A stretch of 5,388 nt of DNA. Origin: Chromatiales bacterium (GTDB taxonomy: Bacteria > Pseudomonadota > Gammaproteobacteria > Thiohalospirales > Thiohalospiraceae). Made by a program: the position numbers and the translations under genes. Positions 1 to 4,742 of this stretch are shown here, in pieces. The notes beneath the pieces were generated by a model, which saw only the letters and a list, made by a program, of their open reading frames with translations, did no database searches and was not told the origin of the DNA. The stretch spans positions 1-5,388 of the forward strand of contig JALSRO010000034.1 in NCBI GenBank assembly GCA_026984715.1. The letters are read 5' to 3'. How positions within the stretch are numbered: the stretch's first letter is position 1; every line of letters starts with the position of its first letter.

Positions 1-664
1 CGTCCGCGGAGTTCAATACCCAGCGCTGCATCCTGCGCTGAACGAAAAGCGAAAAACGATCCCGTTTGCTGTTCTCACGATAGGTACTGCTGAGGTCCCA
101 CTCGTCCCGATAGTCGAGCACCAGTGGCACACCTGTCTTCCTCTTCAGCCAACTGCCCAGCAACAGGCTGGAAAACGGGGGGGCTGTAGCGAAGATGATG
201 TCGTGCGGGGTGGTTCGCAACAGCTGCAACGCCTCCTTGCCCGCGGCAGGGAGCCACAACACCTGAGGATCGGGTTGCAGCACCATTCCTGCAACCCCCC
301 GCACCGCGCCCTTGATTCCCCGCAGGAGAGCCTTGCCACTGACACTCTTCGAGGGCGGAAGTGCCGCGACGCCATCCGGTCGGGCAAGTTGGGCCTTGTA
401 GTGGTACCCCGGTTCCAGCGTGCGGGCCCTCAAAACCACCGTCTCCGGCGGGATGTCGCCCAGCAGGCTCTCGTCGAATACGGGAACCGAAGGGTTCTCA
501 ACCGTAAGCACCGTGGTGTCCCAACCAAACTGGTGCAGATATTTGACGAACTTGACCGGACGCTGAACTCCCGCTCCCCCCACCGGAGGAAAGAGATAGC
601 AGAGAAACAGTGCCCTGCGGCGCCGTTCACCCGCTCCAGAGCCGTACCGTGCCGCCTGGTTCAT
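1..664 (-). CDS. Glycosyltransferase, family 4-like N-terminal domain (3' end beyond window)
   Basis: This reading frame stays open for 221 codons from an ATG at 664 to the left edge, where it is cut mid-codon. The visible part is the N-terminal Rossmann domain of a GT-B glycosyltransferase. After a basic start, residues 19-30 form a beta strand and glycine loop (ALFLCYLFPPVGG), followed by GVQRPVKFVKYLHQFGW (32-48) and TVLTV (51-55). That pattern is typical of Glyco_trans_4_4-like enzymes, in which this domain binds the acceptor. Further on come IIFATAPPFSSLL (156-168) and LVLDYRDEW (181-189), also typical of the family. The C-terminal nucleotide-sugar-binding half, with the expected E-x7-E motif, would lie outside the window. 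No signal peptide is visible, so a cytoplasmic or membrane-peripheral enzyme of glycan assembly is expected. The start overlaps the stop of the deacetylase (ATGA) and lacks a strong ribosome binding site, which suggests translational coupling. The sugar donor and acceptor cannot be told. Confidence 0.88.
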   Translation of the reverse strand, partial: MNQAARYGSGAGERRRRALFLCYLFPPVGGAGVQRPVKFVKYLHQFGWDTTVLTVENPSVPVFDESLLGDIPPETVVLRARTLEPGYHYKAQLARPDGVAALPPSKSVSGKALLRGIKGAVRGVAGMVLQPDPQVLWLPAAGKEALQLLRTTPHDIIFATAPPFSSLLLGSWLKRKTGVPLVLDYRDEWDLSSTYRENSKRDRFSLFVQRRMQRWVLNSAD

Positions 665-1338
665 TCTGTCAGCCATTCGGAGAGCCGGACAAATCTGAAG
701 GAGTAGTGTTGCCGCCCCGCGGCCATCCCCGCAGCGATATGCCCCGCCCAAGGGTGATTGTCATGCAACAGCACCACATCCCCCATCCGCGGCCGGTATG
801 CCGTCACCCATGCCTGCGCCTCCTGTATCGACCGCATGCGGTAATCCCGTGGATCGGCGTTCCAGAGGACGACGGTCATTCCCTCTCGCCACAGTGCCAA
901 CTGCTTGCTCACCGTCAGCACCCCCTTGGGGGGACGTACCAGGGTACAGGGAGAACCGCTTATCTCCTCCAGCAGGTCCCGCGTCCTGCGAACCTCGTCG
1001 AGGAACCGCACCGTCGAGGTTTCCGCCGGTTCGGAGTGAAAATAGGTGTGATTCCCCAGTTGATGTCCCGCAGCCACGATACTCTCAACGATATCCCTGT
1101 GACGCACGGCCTTCTCTCCGATAAGGAAAAAGGTCGCGCGAATCCCTTGCTTCTCCAGCTGCTCCAGCAATCCTGGCGTGGTATCCGGCTCGGGGCCGTC
1201 ATCGAAGGTCAGAGCGACTTCACAGCATACCGGCTGCCCGCCACTCCGACGCCCCCCCTTCGGGCCTCGGGTCAGAAACATCGTCGGCGGAAGAAGTGTA
1301 CTGCAGGTAATCTTGACCGCCTGCCGAACCAGGTTCAT
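661..1338 (-). CDS. NodB-type polysaccharide deacetylase
   Basis: The gene encodes 225 residues, a nearly minimal NodB homology domain (carbohydrate esterase family 4). These enzymes use a metal ion to remove acetyl groups from N-acetylated (sometimes O-acetylated) sugars. All five family motifs are visible. Motif 1 is TFDDGP (44-49), with D46 as likely base and D47 as metal ligand. Motif 2 is HTYFH (97-101), giving two metal-binding histidines. Motif 3 is RPPKG (135-139), where many relatives have RPPYG. Motif 4 is W159 with D162 and D165. Motif 5 is LLHD (190-193), with H192 as likely catalytic acid. The catalytic set therefore looks intact. The N-terminus (1-40) has no clear signal peptide or membrane anchor, so the protein may be cytoplasmic like rhizobial NodB, or exported by an unrecognised route. 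The ATG at 1338 has a strong Shine-Dalgarno sequence and is the only good start. The glycosyltransferase follows with a 4-base overlap, implying one operon. The substrate is unknown. Confidence 0.93.
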   Translation of the reverse strand: MNLVRQAVKITCSTLLPPTMFLTRGPKGGRRSGGQPVCCEVALTFDDGPEPDTTPGLLEQLEKQGIRATFFLIGEKAVRHRDIVESIVAAGHQLGNHTYFHSEPAETSTVRFLDEVRRTRDLLEEISGSPCTLVRPPKGVLTVSKQLALWREGMTVVLWNADPRDYRMRSIQEAQAWVTAYRPRMGDVVLLHDNHPWAGHIAAGMAAGRQHYSFRFVRLSEWLTE

Positions 1339-1358
1339 GGTCCCTCCCCGCGGGGGAG
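1339..1358 (-). promoter_or_regulatory. Ribosome binding site of the deacetylase inside a GC-rich palindrome
   Basis: Read on the minus strand, GGGGAGGGACC directly precedes the ATG, with the GGAGG core 4 bases from the start codon. The same bases belong to a perfect inverted repeat, CTCCCC-GCG-GGGGAG (1344-1358). In the mRNA this could fold into a short hairpin that hides part of the ribosome binding site. The binding site is clear. The regulatory meaning of the palindrome is inference, and the 3-base loop makes the hairpin short. Confidence 0.5.
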
Positions 1359-1565
1359 AAACCCATTTCCCGTTGTTTCCGAAAAACCCACGGTGGAAGA
1401 GAGCTGCTCACGATGGACGATGCCGCAACCAGCCGACAAGCCCCGGAACGAGCTGGATGAATAGATAAGGCCAGGAGCTGCACCCACCAAAAAGAGACGA
1501 CTCACGCTAGATCCTCAAATCCATTTGTACCCATTCCATTCTGAAGTGCCGATCCTGTTCTACTA

Positions 1566-1595
1566 AATATATCCTCTCCACAGCGGTGAGTGCAA
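1566..1595 (-). promoter_or_regulatory. Candidate sigma-70 type promoter reading leftward
   Basis: On the minus strand TATATT (1571-1566) matches five of six bases of the -10 consensus. TTGCAC (1595-1590) shares only the TTG of the -35 consensus, with an 18-base spacer. A transcript starting near 1559 would have a leader of about 220 bases before the deacetylase. The -35 match is poor, and an AT-rich patch in an intergenic region can give such a hit by chance. Confidence 0.25.
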
Positions 1596-1718
1596 CCGCC
1601 ATTCTCCCTTTGACCACACAGGCGGCTCATGCTGTGACCAGTCATTCATCCATGCGCCAACACCATAATACTGCTGGATAAAAGATCCCCCTTGCGATAA
1701 TATTCGCTGGTGGAGGGG

Positions 1719-1734
1719 TGGCTCGACTACGGCA
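1719..1734 (+). promoter_or_regulatory. Candidate sigma-54 (RpoN) promoter reading rightward
   Basis: TGGCTCGACTACGGCA has the GG and GC dinucleotides ten bases apart that RpoN promoters require. It fits the consensus TGGCACG-N4-TTGCA except at one position in the -24 box and the TT before the GC. Transcription would begin near 1745 and give a leader of roughly 445 bases before the acyltransferase at 2191. No enhancer-binding-protein site was recognised upstream. The GG-N10-GC pattern occurs by chance, so this is only a candidate. Confidence 0.3.
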
Positions 1735-1763
1735 TCTTTTTAGCCCCTCCAGAGGTGTAGTGC

Positions 1764-1792
1764 CGTACCTTGCAGGTATCGCATCAGGTACG
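1764..1792 (+). repeat. Inverted repeat with two alternative pairings
   Basis: CGTACCT (1764-1770) and AGGTACG (1786-1792) are perfect reverse complements around a 15-base loop. Within that loop, AGGTA (1774-1778) can also pair with TACCT (1766-1770) to make a tight TACCT-TGC-AGGTA hairpin. The left arm thus has two mutually exclusive partners. An outer TGCC (1761-1764) and GGCA (1800-1803) could extend the structure with an internal loop. It could be a protein-binding operator or a folded RNA leader. It matches no riboswitch class I can recall. Confidence 0.4.
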
Positions 1793-1938
1793 AAAAATTG
1801 GCACAGTTCCACGGAGGGATTCTGGCGGGCGGTAAATTCAGCAGGGTCTGCTCTCTGCTCTATTCACCAGCGCAACCGACCGTTTCAATGGAAAATGGAG
1901 TATCAGCGATATTGCCACCAACCAGACTCAGACGTACT

Positions 1939-1966
1939 GCCCCCCTTCCTCCGCTGGAAGGAGGGC
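1939..1966 (+). repeat. Stable GC-rich hairpin in the intergenic region
   Basis: CCTTCC (1944-1949) pairs with GGAAGG (1956-1961) across the six-base loop TCCGCT. After one C/A mismatch (1943/1962) the stem continues with GCCC (1939-1942) and GGGC (1963-1966), giving ten base pairs. No T run follows on either side, so a classical intrinsic terminator is unlikely. It would lie about 225 bases before the acyltransferase start if the leader is transcribed from upstream. Confidence 0.4.
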
Positions 1967-2190
1967 GGATTGCGACCAGCTCTCCCTCTATTCGATACCG
2001 AGCTGGCCCATCAGCCGCTCTGCCGGACGCCCGTAGAACCGATGCCTGAAGGCGGATCTGCCGCTTTTTCGTGGCCGCACCCTGGAGCCCGCCGGCCAAC
2101 GGCAGCCCTCCGCTGCCTGGCTCATGTGGCAAAGAGGCACACCGGCACCCAGGGGTACCACTCCACTGCCCCACAGGGAACCACCCCGTC

Positions 2191-3396
2191 ATGAACACCC
2201 GCGCAGAGTCCCTGTCGCACCACCAGATGGAGTCCGGCAGCTACACTATCGAGGTAATCGAAACCGGAGATGACCTGAACCGCTGCAGAGAGGAGTGGCT
2301 CAATCTGCTCGACAAGGTGCCGACACATGAATTCCATCAGAACCCCGACAATATTCAGATGCAGCTGGCACACACCTGTGGCGGCACCAGACTACGTATC
2401 TTCTTGATCAGGAAGGGGGGCACGCTATGTTGCATAGCACCCTTCGCACTTGTAAAAGGCCAGTTCAGGCTAAGCCTGGGAATCATCCCCTTGTGGCGAT
2501 TCTCTCTCCATCAATACAGACTGTATGGCACGAATCTGATCTTGGCGAAACAGGCAGATCCGCAGGGGTGCCTGTACGCCCTGGCTGAAGCCCTGCGCAA
2601 GCGGCAGAACGAATATCGGCTCATCTATATTGAGAGCCTGCCCTACAGCTCCCCGTTGTACCGGGCGAACAACCCCCTCCCCGGGTTCCGAATCTATCCT
2701 GCCGGCGCCAAACGGAACATTGTCTGGGGGCTGCGCACCAGCAACAGCTTTGCCGAATACCTCAGTACCTTCCGAAAAAAGAGACGCTACAACCTCAACC
2801 GCAGCGTTCGCCTGCTGGGGGAAGCGTTTCAGGGCGACTACTCCATAGAGAAGGTCACCCGCCCCGAACAGGTGGAGGAGTTTCTGGTTGCGGTCGACGC
2901 AATCTATGAAAACTGCTGGCAGAAGAACACCTATGGCGCCTTTCGGCACAGCACCCCGGGGAATATAGCCTACCACCGTTCCCTTGCCCGCTCGGGATGG
3001 CTCCGCTCCTACCTGCTACGCGGGGGAGGAACCCCGGTTGCCTACATCATCGGTTACCAGTACCGGAGCCGCTACTACTACGAATATATAGGGTATGACC
3101 AAAAGTGGGGAAAACTGAGCCCCGGAACCGTCCTCACCTATCGGATGATAGAGGATCTGCACACCCATGACCGGCCGGAGATCCTCGACTTCGGCTATGG
3201 GGACAGCAGCTACAAGCGACTGTTCGGCAACTTCAGCCATGAGGCAAACTATACCCACATCGTACCGGGAAGCTCCCCCATGCGCATGGTTCTCCTGGTG
3301 CAGCTGGGGCTCTCCCGCCTGTACGACACGATATCGAGAATATTGATCCGGACCGGTCTCGACAAAAAGGCCAGAAAGGTATTGAAACGGCAATGA
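2191..3396 (+). CDS. GNAT/FemAB-like acyltransferase (BioF2-like, CelD/BcsL type)
   Basis: The protein has 401 residues and resembles the BioF2-like acyltransferase group, often annotated as CelD/BcsL family and found in exopolysaccharide and cellulose gene clusters. The members are thought to transfer an acyl group from an acyl carrier to a sugar or amino group in the cytoplasm. Residues 15-110 form a first, divergent GNAT-like half (IEVIETGDDLNRCREEWLNL at 20-39). The better conserved second half has FAEYLSTFRKKRRYNLNRSV (187-206), YYYEYIGYDQKWGKLSPGTV (295-314), and ILDFGYGDSSYKRLFG (331-346). These match the family's K-x-R-x-N, GYD...SPG and DFG-x-GD..YK..FG patterns. There is no signal peptide or clear membrane segment. 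I chose the ATG at 2191 because the extra 40 residues from 2071 are low-complexity and unlike the family. AGGGA lies 11 bases upstream, a rather long spacing. An in-frame ATG at 2227 is a less likely start. The stop overlaps the methyltransferase start. The exact substrate is unknown. Confidence 0.85.
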   Translation: MNTRAESLSHHQMESGSYTIEVIETGDDLNRCREEWLNLLDKVPTHEFHQNPDNIQMQLAHTCGGTRLRIFLIRKGGTLCCIAPFALVKGQFRLSLGIIPLWRFSLHQYRLYGTNLILAKQADPQGCLYALAEALRKRQNEYRLIYIESLPYSSPLYRANNPLPGFRIYPAGAKRNIVWGLRTSNSFAEYLSTFRKKRRYNLNRSVRLLGEAFQGDYSIEKVTRPEQVEEFLVAVDAIYENCWQKNTYGAFRHSTPGNIAYHRSLARSGWLRSYLLRGGGTPVAYIIGYQYRSRYYYEYIGYDQKWGKLSPGTVLTYRMIEDLHTHDRPEILDFGYGDSSYKRLFGNFSHEANYTHIVPGSSPMRMVLLVQLGLSRLYDTISRILIRTGLDKKARKVLKRQ

Positions 3397-4307
3397 AATG
3401 GTGGGTCAAATGGGGTATCACCTATACCCTCGCCCATCTGCCGGGAGGGCGGATCCTGCATCACAAGATGGTGCGCTCGTTTGGGGAACTGGCCCATCTC
3501 GAATCATCGACGAGATTTGCAAACACCGAAATTCTGTTGGAGATGGCACAGCGGCAGTGCGGCACCATCGAAGGAAAAATAGTGGCAGAACTGGGGACCG
3601 GGTGGCTGCCGGCGGTTCCACTGGGATTCTTCCTTGCCGGCGCCCGTCTTCAGACCTTCGATGTAGTACGTCTGGCGGCAGATGAAATCTTTGCCAAAAC
3701 CCGTGATATCCTCGCCAGCCGCACAGCAGAGATCTCAAGGGCTTCAGGAGTGCCGGAAGAGACAATCCGGGCCCGGCTGCAACAGATCGCAGCCGCAGAC
3801 TCTCTGGCGGCGGCATGCGAAATACTGGACGGCCGGTACCACGCACCTTACGACACCACATCTCTGCCCTTCGATAGCGGAGAGGTCGATCTGGTCGTCA
3901 GCAACCTGGTACTGCAGTGCATCCCCAACGACGCGCTTCCGGCAGTGCTCGCGGAGAGCTGGCGCATCCTGAAAGCCGGAGGAGTCGCACTGCACCGCAT
4001 CCGCATGTCAGACGAGTATGCGGCAGACGCTTCTGACAGAAACCATCTGGAGTATCTGAAATATCCGGATCGAACCTGGGATCGCTGGTTCAACCACTCC
4101 CTCAAACATATCAACCGGCTCAGGGCATCCCAGTTTCTCGAGCTGTTCGAACAGGCGGGATTCCGCCTGATAGAGTGCCGCAGACATACCGACTTCGACA
4201 GCATTCCGTTCCTGAAGCAGCTGGAGCTCGCTCCGCAGTTCCGCAATCTGGAGTGGGACGATCTCGCCACAGTAGGGATCGATGTTGTATTGCAGAAAGA
4301 GGCATGA
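3393..4307 (+). CDS. Class I SAM-dependent methyltransferase
   Basis: The protein has 304 residues and contains a Methyltransf_11-like Rossmann domain that moves a methyl group from S-adenosylmethionine. Motif I is VAELGTG (64-70), forming the SAM-binding loop. The acidic residue ending strand 2 is D90 in TFDVV. Motif SLPFDSGEVDLVVSNLVLQCI (157-177) is the usual strand 4 region, followed by LAESWRILKAGGVAL (186-200), the typical helix and turn before strand 5. Residues 94-150 are a mainly helical insert longer than in a minimal domain, and may shape the acceptor pocket. The N-terminal 50 residues and the region after 205 have no motif I recognise. No signal peptide is seen, so it should act in the cytoplasm. 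The start overlaps the acyltransferase stop as ATGA and has only a weak, distant AAAGG, so its translation is probably coupled. By context it may methylate a sugar or glycan end, but the acceptor is not shown by sequence. Confidence 0.87.
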   Translation: MKWWVKWGITYTLAHLPGGRILHHKMVRSFGELAHLESSTRFANTEILLEMAQRQCGTIEGKIVAELGTGWLPAVPLGFFLAGARLQTFDVVRLAADEIFAKTRDILASRTAEISRASGVPEETIRARLQQIAAADSLAAACEILDGRYHAPYDTTSLPFDSGEVDLVVSNLVLQCIPNDALPAVLAESWRILKAGGVALHRIRMSDEYAADASDRNHLEYLKYPDRTWDRWFNHSLKHINRLRASQFLELFEQAGFRLIECRRHTDFDSIPFLKQLELAPQFRNLEWDDLATVGIDVVLQKEA

Positions 4308-4325
4308 GCGCCCACGGAACCGCCT

Positions 4326-4343
4326 GATCACCACCGGGTGATC
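4326..4343 (+). terminator. Short hairpin after the methyltransferase, weak terminator candidate
   Basis: GATCACC (4326-4332) and GGTGATC (4337-4343) are perfect reverse complements around the loop ACCG. The hairpin begins 19 bases after the methyltransferase stop, where a terminator would be expected. The following bases (TTCTCAG) are not a real T tract, so termination would be inefficient at best. It could instead be an operator or a 3' end stabiliser. Confidence 0.3.
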
Positions 4344-4385
4344 TTCTCAGTACCCCTACTTCGATATCAATACAGAAATCAGCCC

Positions 4386-4407
4386 GGCAACAATATATGT
4401 CGCATTC
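4386..4407 (+). repeat. Imperfect direct repeat, copy 1
   Basis: This 22-base element starts with the core GGCAACAATATAT and ends with ATTC. It agrees with the second copy at 4585-4606 in 19 of 22 positions, in the same orientation, 199 bases apart. The differences are all transitions. Confidence 0.5.
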
Positions 4408-4531
4408 AGGGCACCAAGCAGGTGCCGGAACAGAACGCAGTACGCAGGCAAAGGGCTCTCCCTCGTCAAGGTCGTTCCGTACCTTCATCCTGTCGCGGCA
4501 CCTGGAAATCCCTGTCCAGCGCACTGGGACG

Positions 4532-4558
4532 CAGGGCAAGTGCCTGCCTCATGCCCTG
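4532..4558 (+). repeat. Inverted repeat
   Basis: CAGGGCA (4532-4538) and TGCCCTG (4552-4558) are perfect reverse complements around a 13-base loop. The left part can also pair differently, for example GCACT (4521-4525) with AGTGC (4539-4543). No T run follows. The function is unknown and chance is possible. Confidence 0.3.
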
Positions 4559-4566
4559 ACCCCATG

Positions 4567-4603
4567 TATGATATATTATAACCTGGCAACAATATATATC
4601 ATA
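4567..4603 (+). repeat. AT-rich inverted repeat around direct-repeat copy 2
   Basis: TATGATATAT (4567-4576) and ATATATCATA (4594-4603) are perfect reverse complements separated by 17 bases. The right arm lies within the second direct-repeat copy (4585-4606). The whole patch is far richer in A and T than its surroundings. It could be an operator or a DNA-bending site. A promoter is less likely because no -35 element was found at proper spacing. Confidence 0.4.
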
Positions 4604-4606
4604 TTC
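4585..4606 (+). repeat. Imperfect direct repeat, copy 2
   Basis: This copy shares the core GGCAACAATATAT and the ATTC end with the copy at 4386-4407. It differs at three positions, where G, G and C in copy 1 are A, A and T here. It lies about 140 bases before the lipoprotein start and overlaps one arm of an AT-rich inverted repeat. Confidence 0.5.
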
Positions 4607-4636
4607 TGCCGTGGCGTGCCGGCCCGCAAGCTGCGT

Positions 4637-4664
4637 TACCGCCGGGTTGATACCCGGCGTGGTA
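4637..4664 (+). repeat. Strong GC-rich hairpin upstream of the lipoprotein gene
   Basis: GCCGGGT (4641-4647) pairs with ACCCGGC (4652-4658) around the loop TGAT. TACC (4637-4640) pairs with GGTA (4661-4664) across a two-base bulge (4659-4660), giving eleven pairs in all. No T run follows, so it is not a classical terminator. It could be a leader structure or a REP-like extragenic palindrome. Confidence 0.4.
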
Positions 4665-4742
4665 TGGCCCTTCCGCAGCTGCCCTCACGGCCCGATCAAT
4701 AGATGTCGGCGATGATGGCAGCTACCGACCGAGGCAGATTCA

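Larger units (their letters stand above)
1339..2190. other. Long divergent intergenic region without a convincing gene
   Basis: These 852 bases separate the leftward deacetylase operon from the rightward acyltransferase operon. Open frames exist on both strands, for example 1718-2194 on the plus strand and 1860-2198 on the minus strand. Their translations are rich in Pro, Arg, His and Ser, show no recognisable domain, and do not show the codon pattern of the flanking genes, so I do not call them. The region holds promoter candidates for both directions, a palindromic ribosome binding site at its left end, an inverted repeat at 1764-1792 and a strong hairpin at 1939-1966. It is much longer than a promoter region needs to be. 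It could carry an untranslated regulatory leader, a small RNA or a decayed gene, and the sequence does not decide between these. Confidence 0.6.
4308..4742. other. Intergenic region with repeats and hairpins, no convincing gene
   Basis: These 435 bases separate the methyltransferase from the lipoprotein gene. They contain a small hairpin just after the methyltransferase stop, two copies of a 22-base imperfect direct repeat, a 10-base inverted repeat in an AT-rich patch, and GC-rich hairpins at 4532-4558 and 4637-4664. A plus-strand frame is open from 4328 to 4702, but its product shows no domain and has an unnatural composition. No clear sigma-70 promoter for the lipoprotein gene was found. 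A poor GG-N10-GC match lies at 4665-4680. Confidence 0.6.

Noticed and set aside
1350..1363. Leftward GG-N10-GC match near the deacetylase start, as a sigma-54 promoter
   Set aside because: It overlaps the ribosome binding site, too close to the ATG for a normal leader, and lacks other consensus bases.
203..1464. Long plus-strand open frames (203-706 and 610-1464)
   Set aside because: They lie opposite the glycosyltransferase and deacetylase, whose motifs are convincing. Their translations are low-complexity Pro/Arg/His-rich sequence typical of antisense shadows.
1521..1540. Three CCATT pentamers, two of them ten bases apart, possible regulator site
   Set aside because: Five-base repeats at this number are easily due to chance and no known operator was recognised.
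2071..2190. Forty-residue N-terminal extension of the acyltransferase from an ATG at 2071
   Set aside because: The added residues are Pro/Gly/His-rich and unlike the family, which normally begins close to the ATG chosen at 2191.
1718..2194. Plus-strand open frame of 158 codons whose stop overlaps the acyltransferase start as ATGA
   Set aside because: The product is rich in Pro, Arg, His, Ser and Gly with no motif, and its codon use lacks the bias of the neighbours. Its GTG start coincides with the sigma-54 candidate. The ATGA overlap could be chance. A homologue in another genome would change this view.
1860..2198. Minus-strand open frame of 112 codons overlapping the acyltransferase start
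   Set aside because: There is no recognisable domain and no clear ribosome binding site, and it covers the start of a well supported gene on the other strand.
4120..4539. Minus-strand open frame of 139 codons with several cysteines
   Set aside because: It lies largely antisense to the methyltransferase, and the cysteines form no ordered metal-binding pattern.
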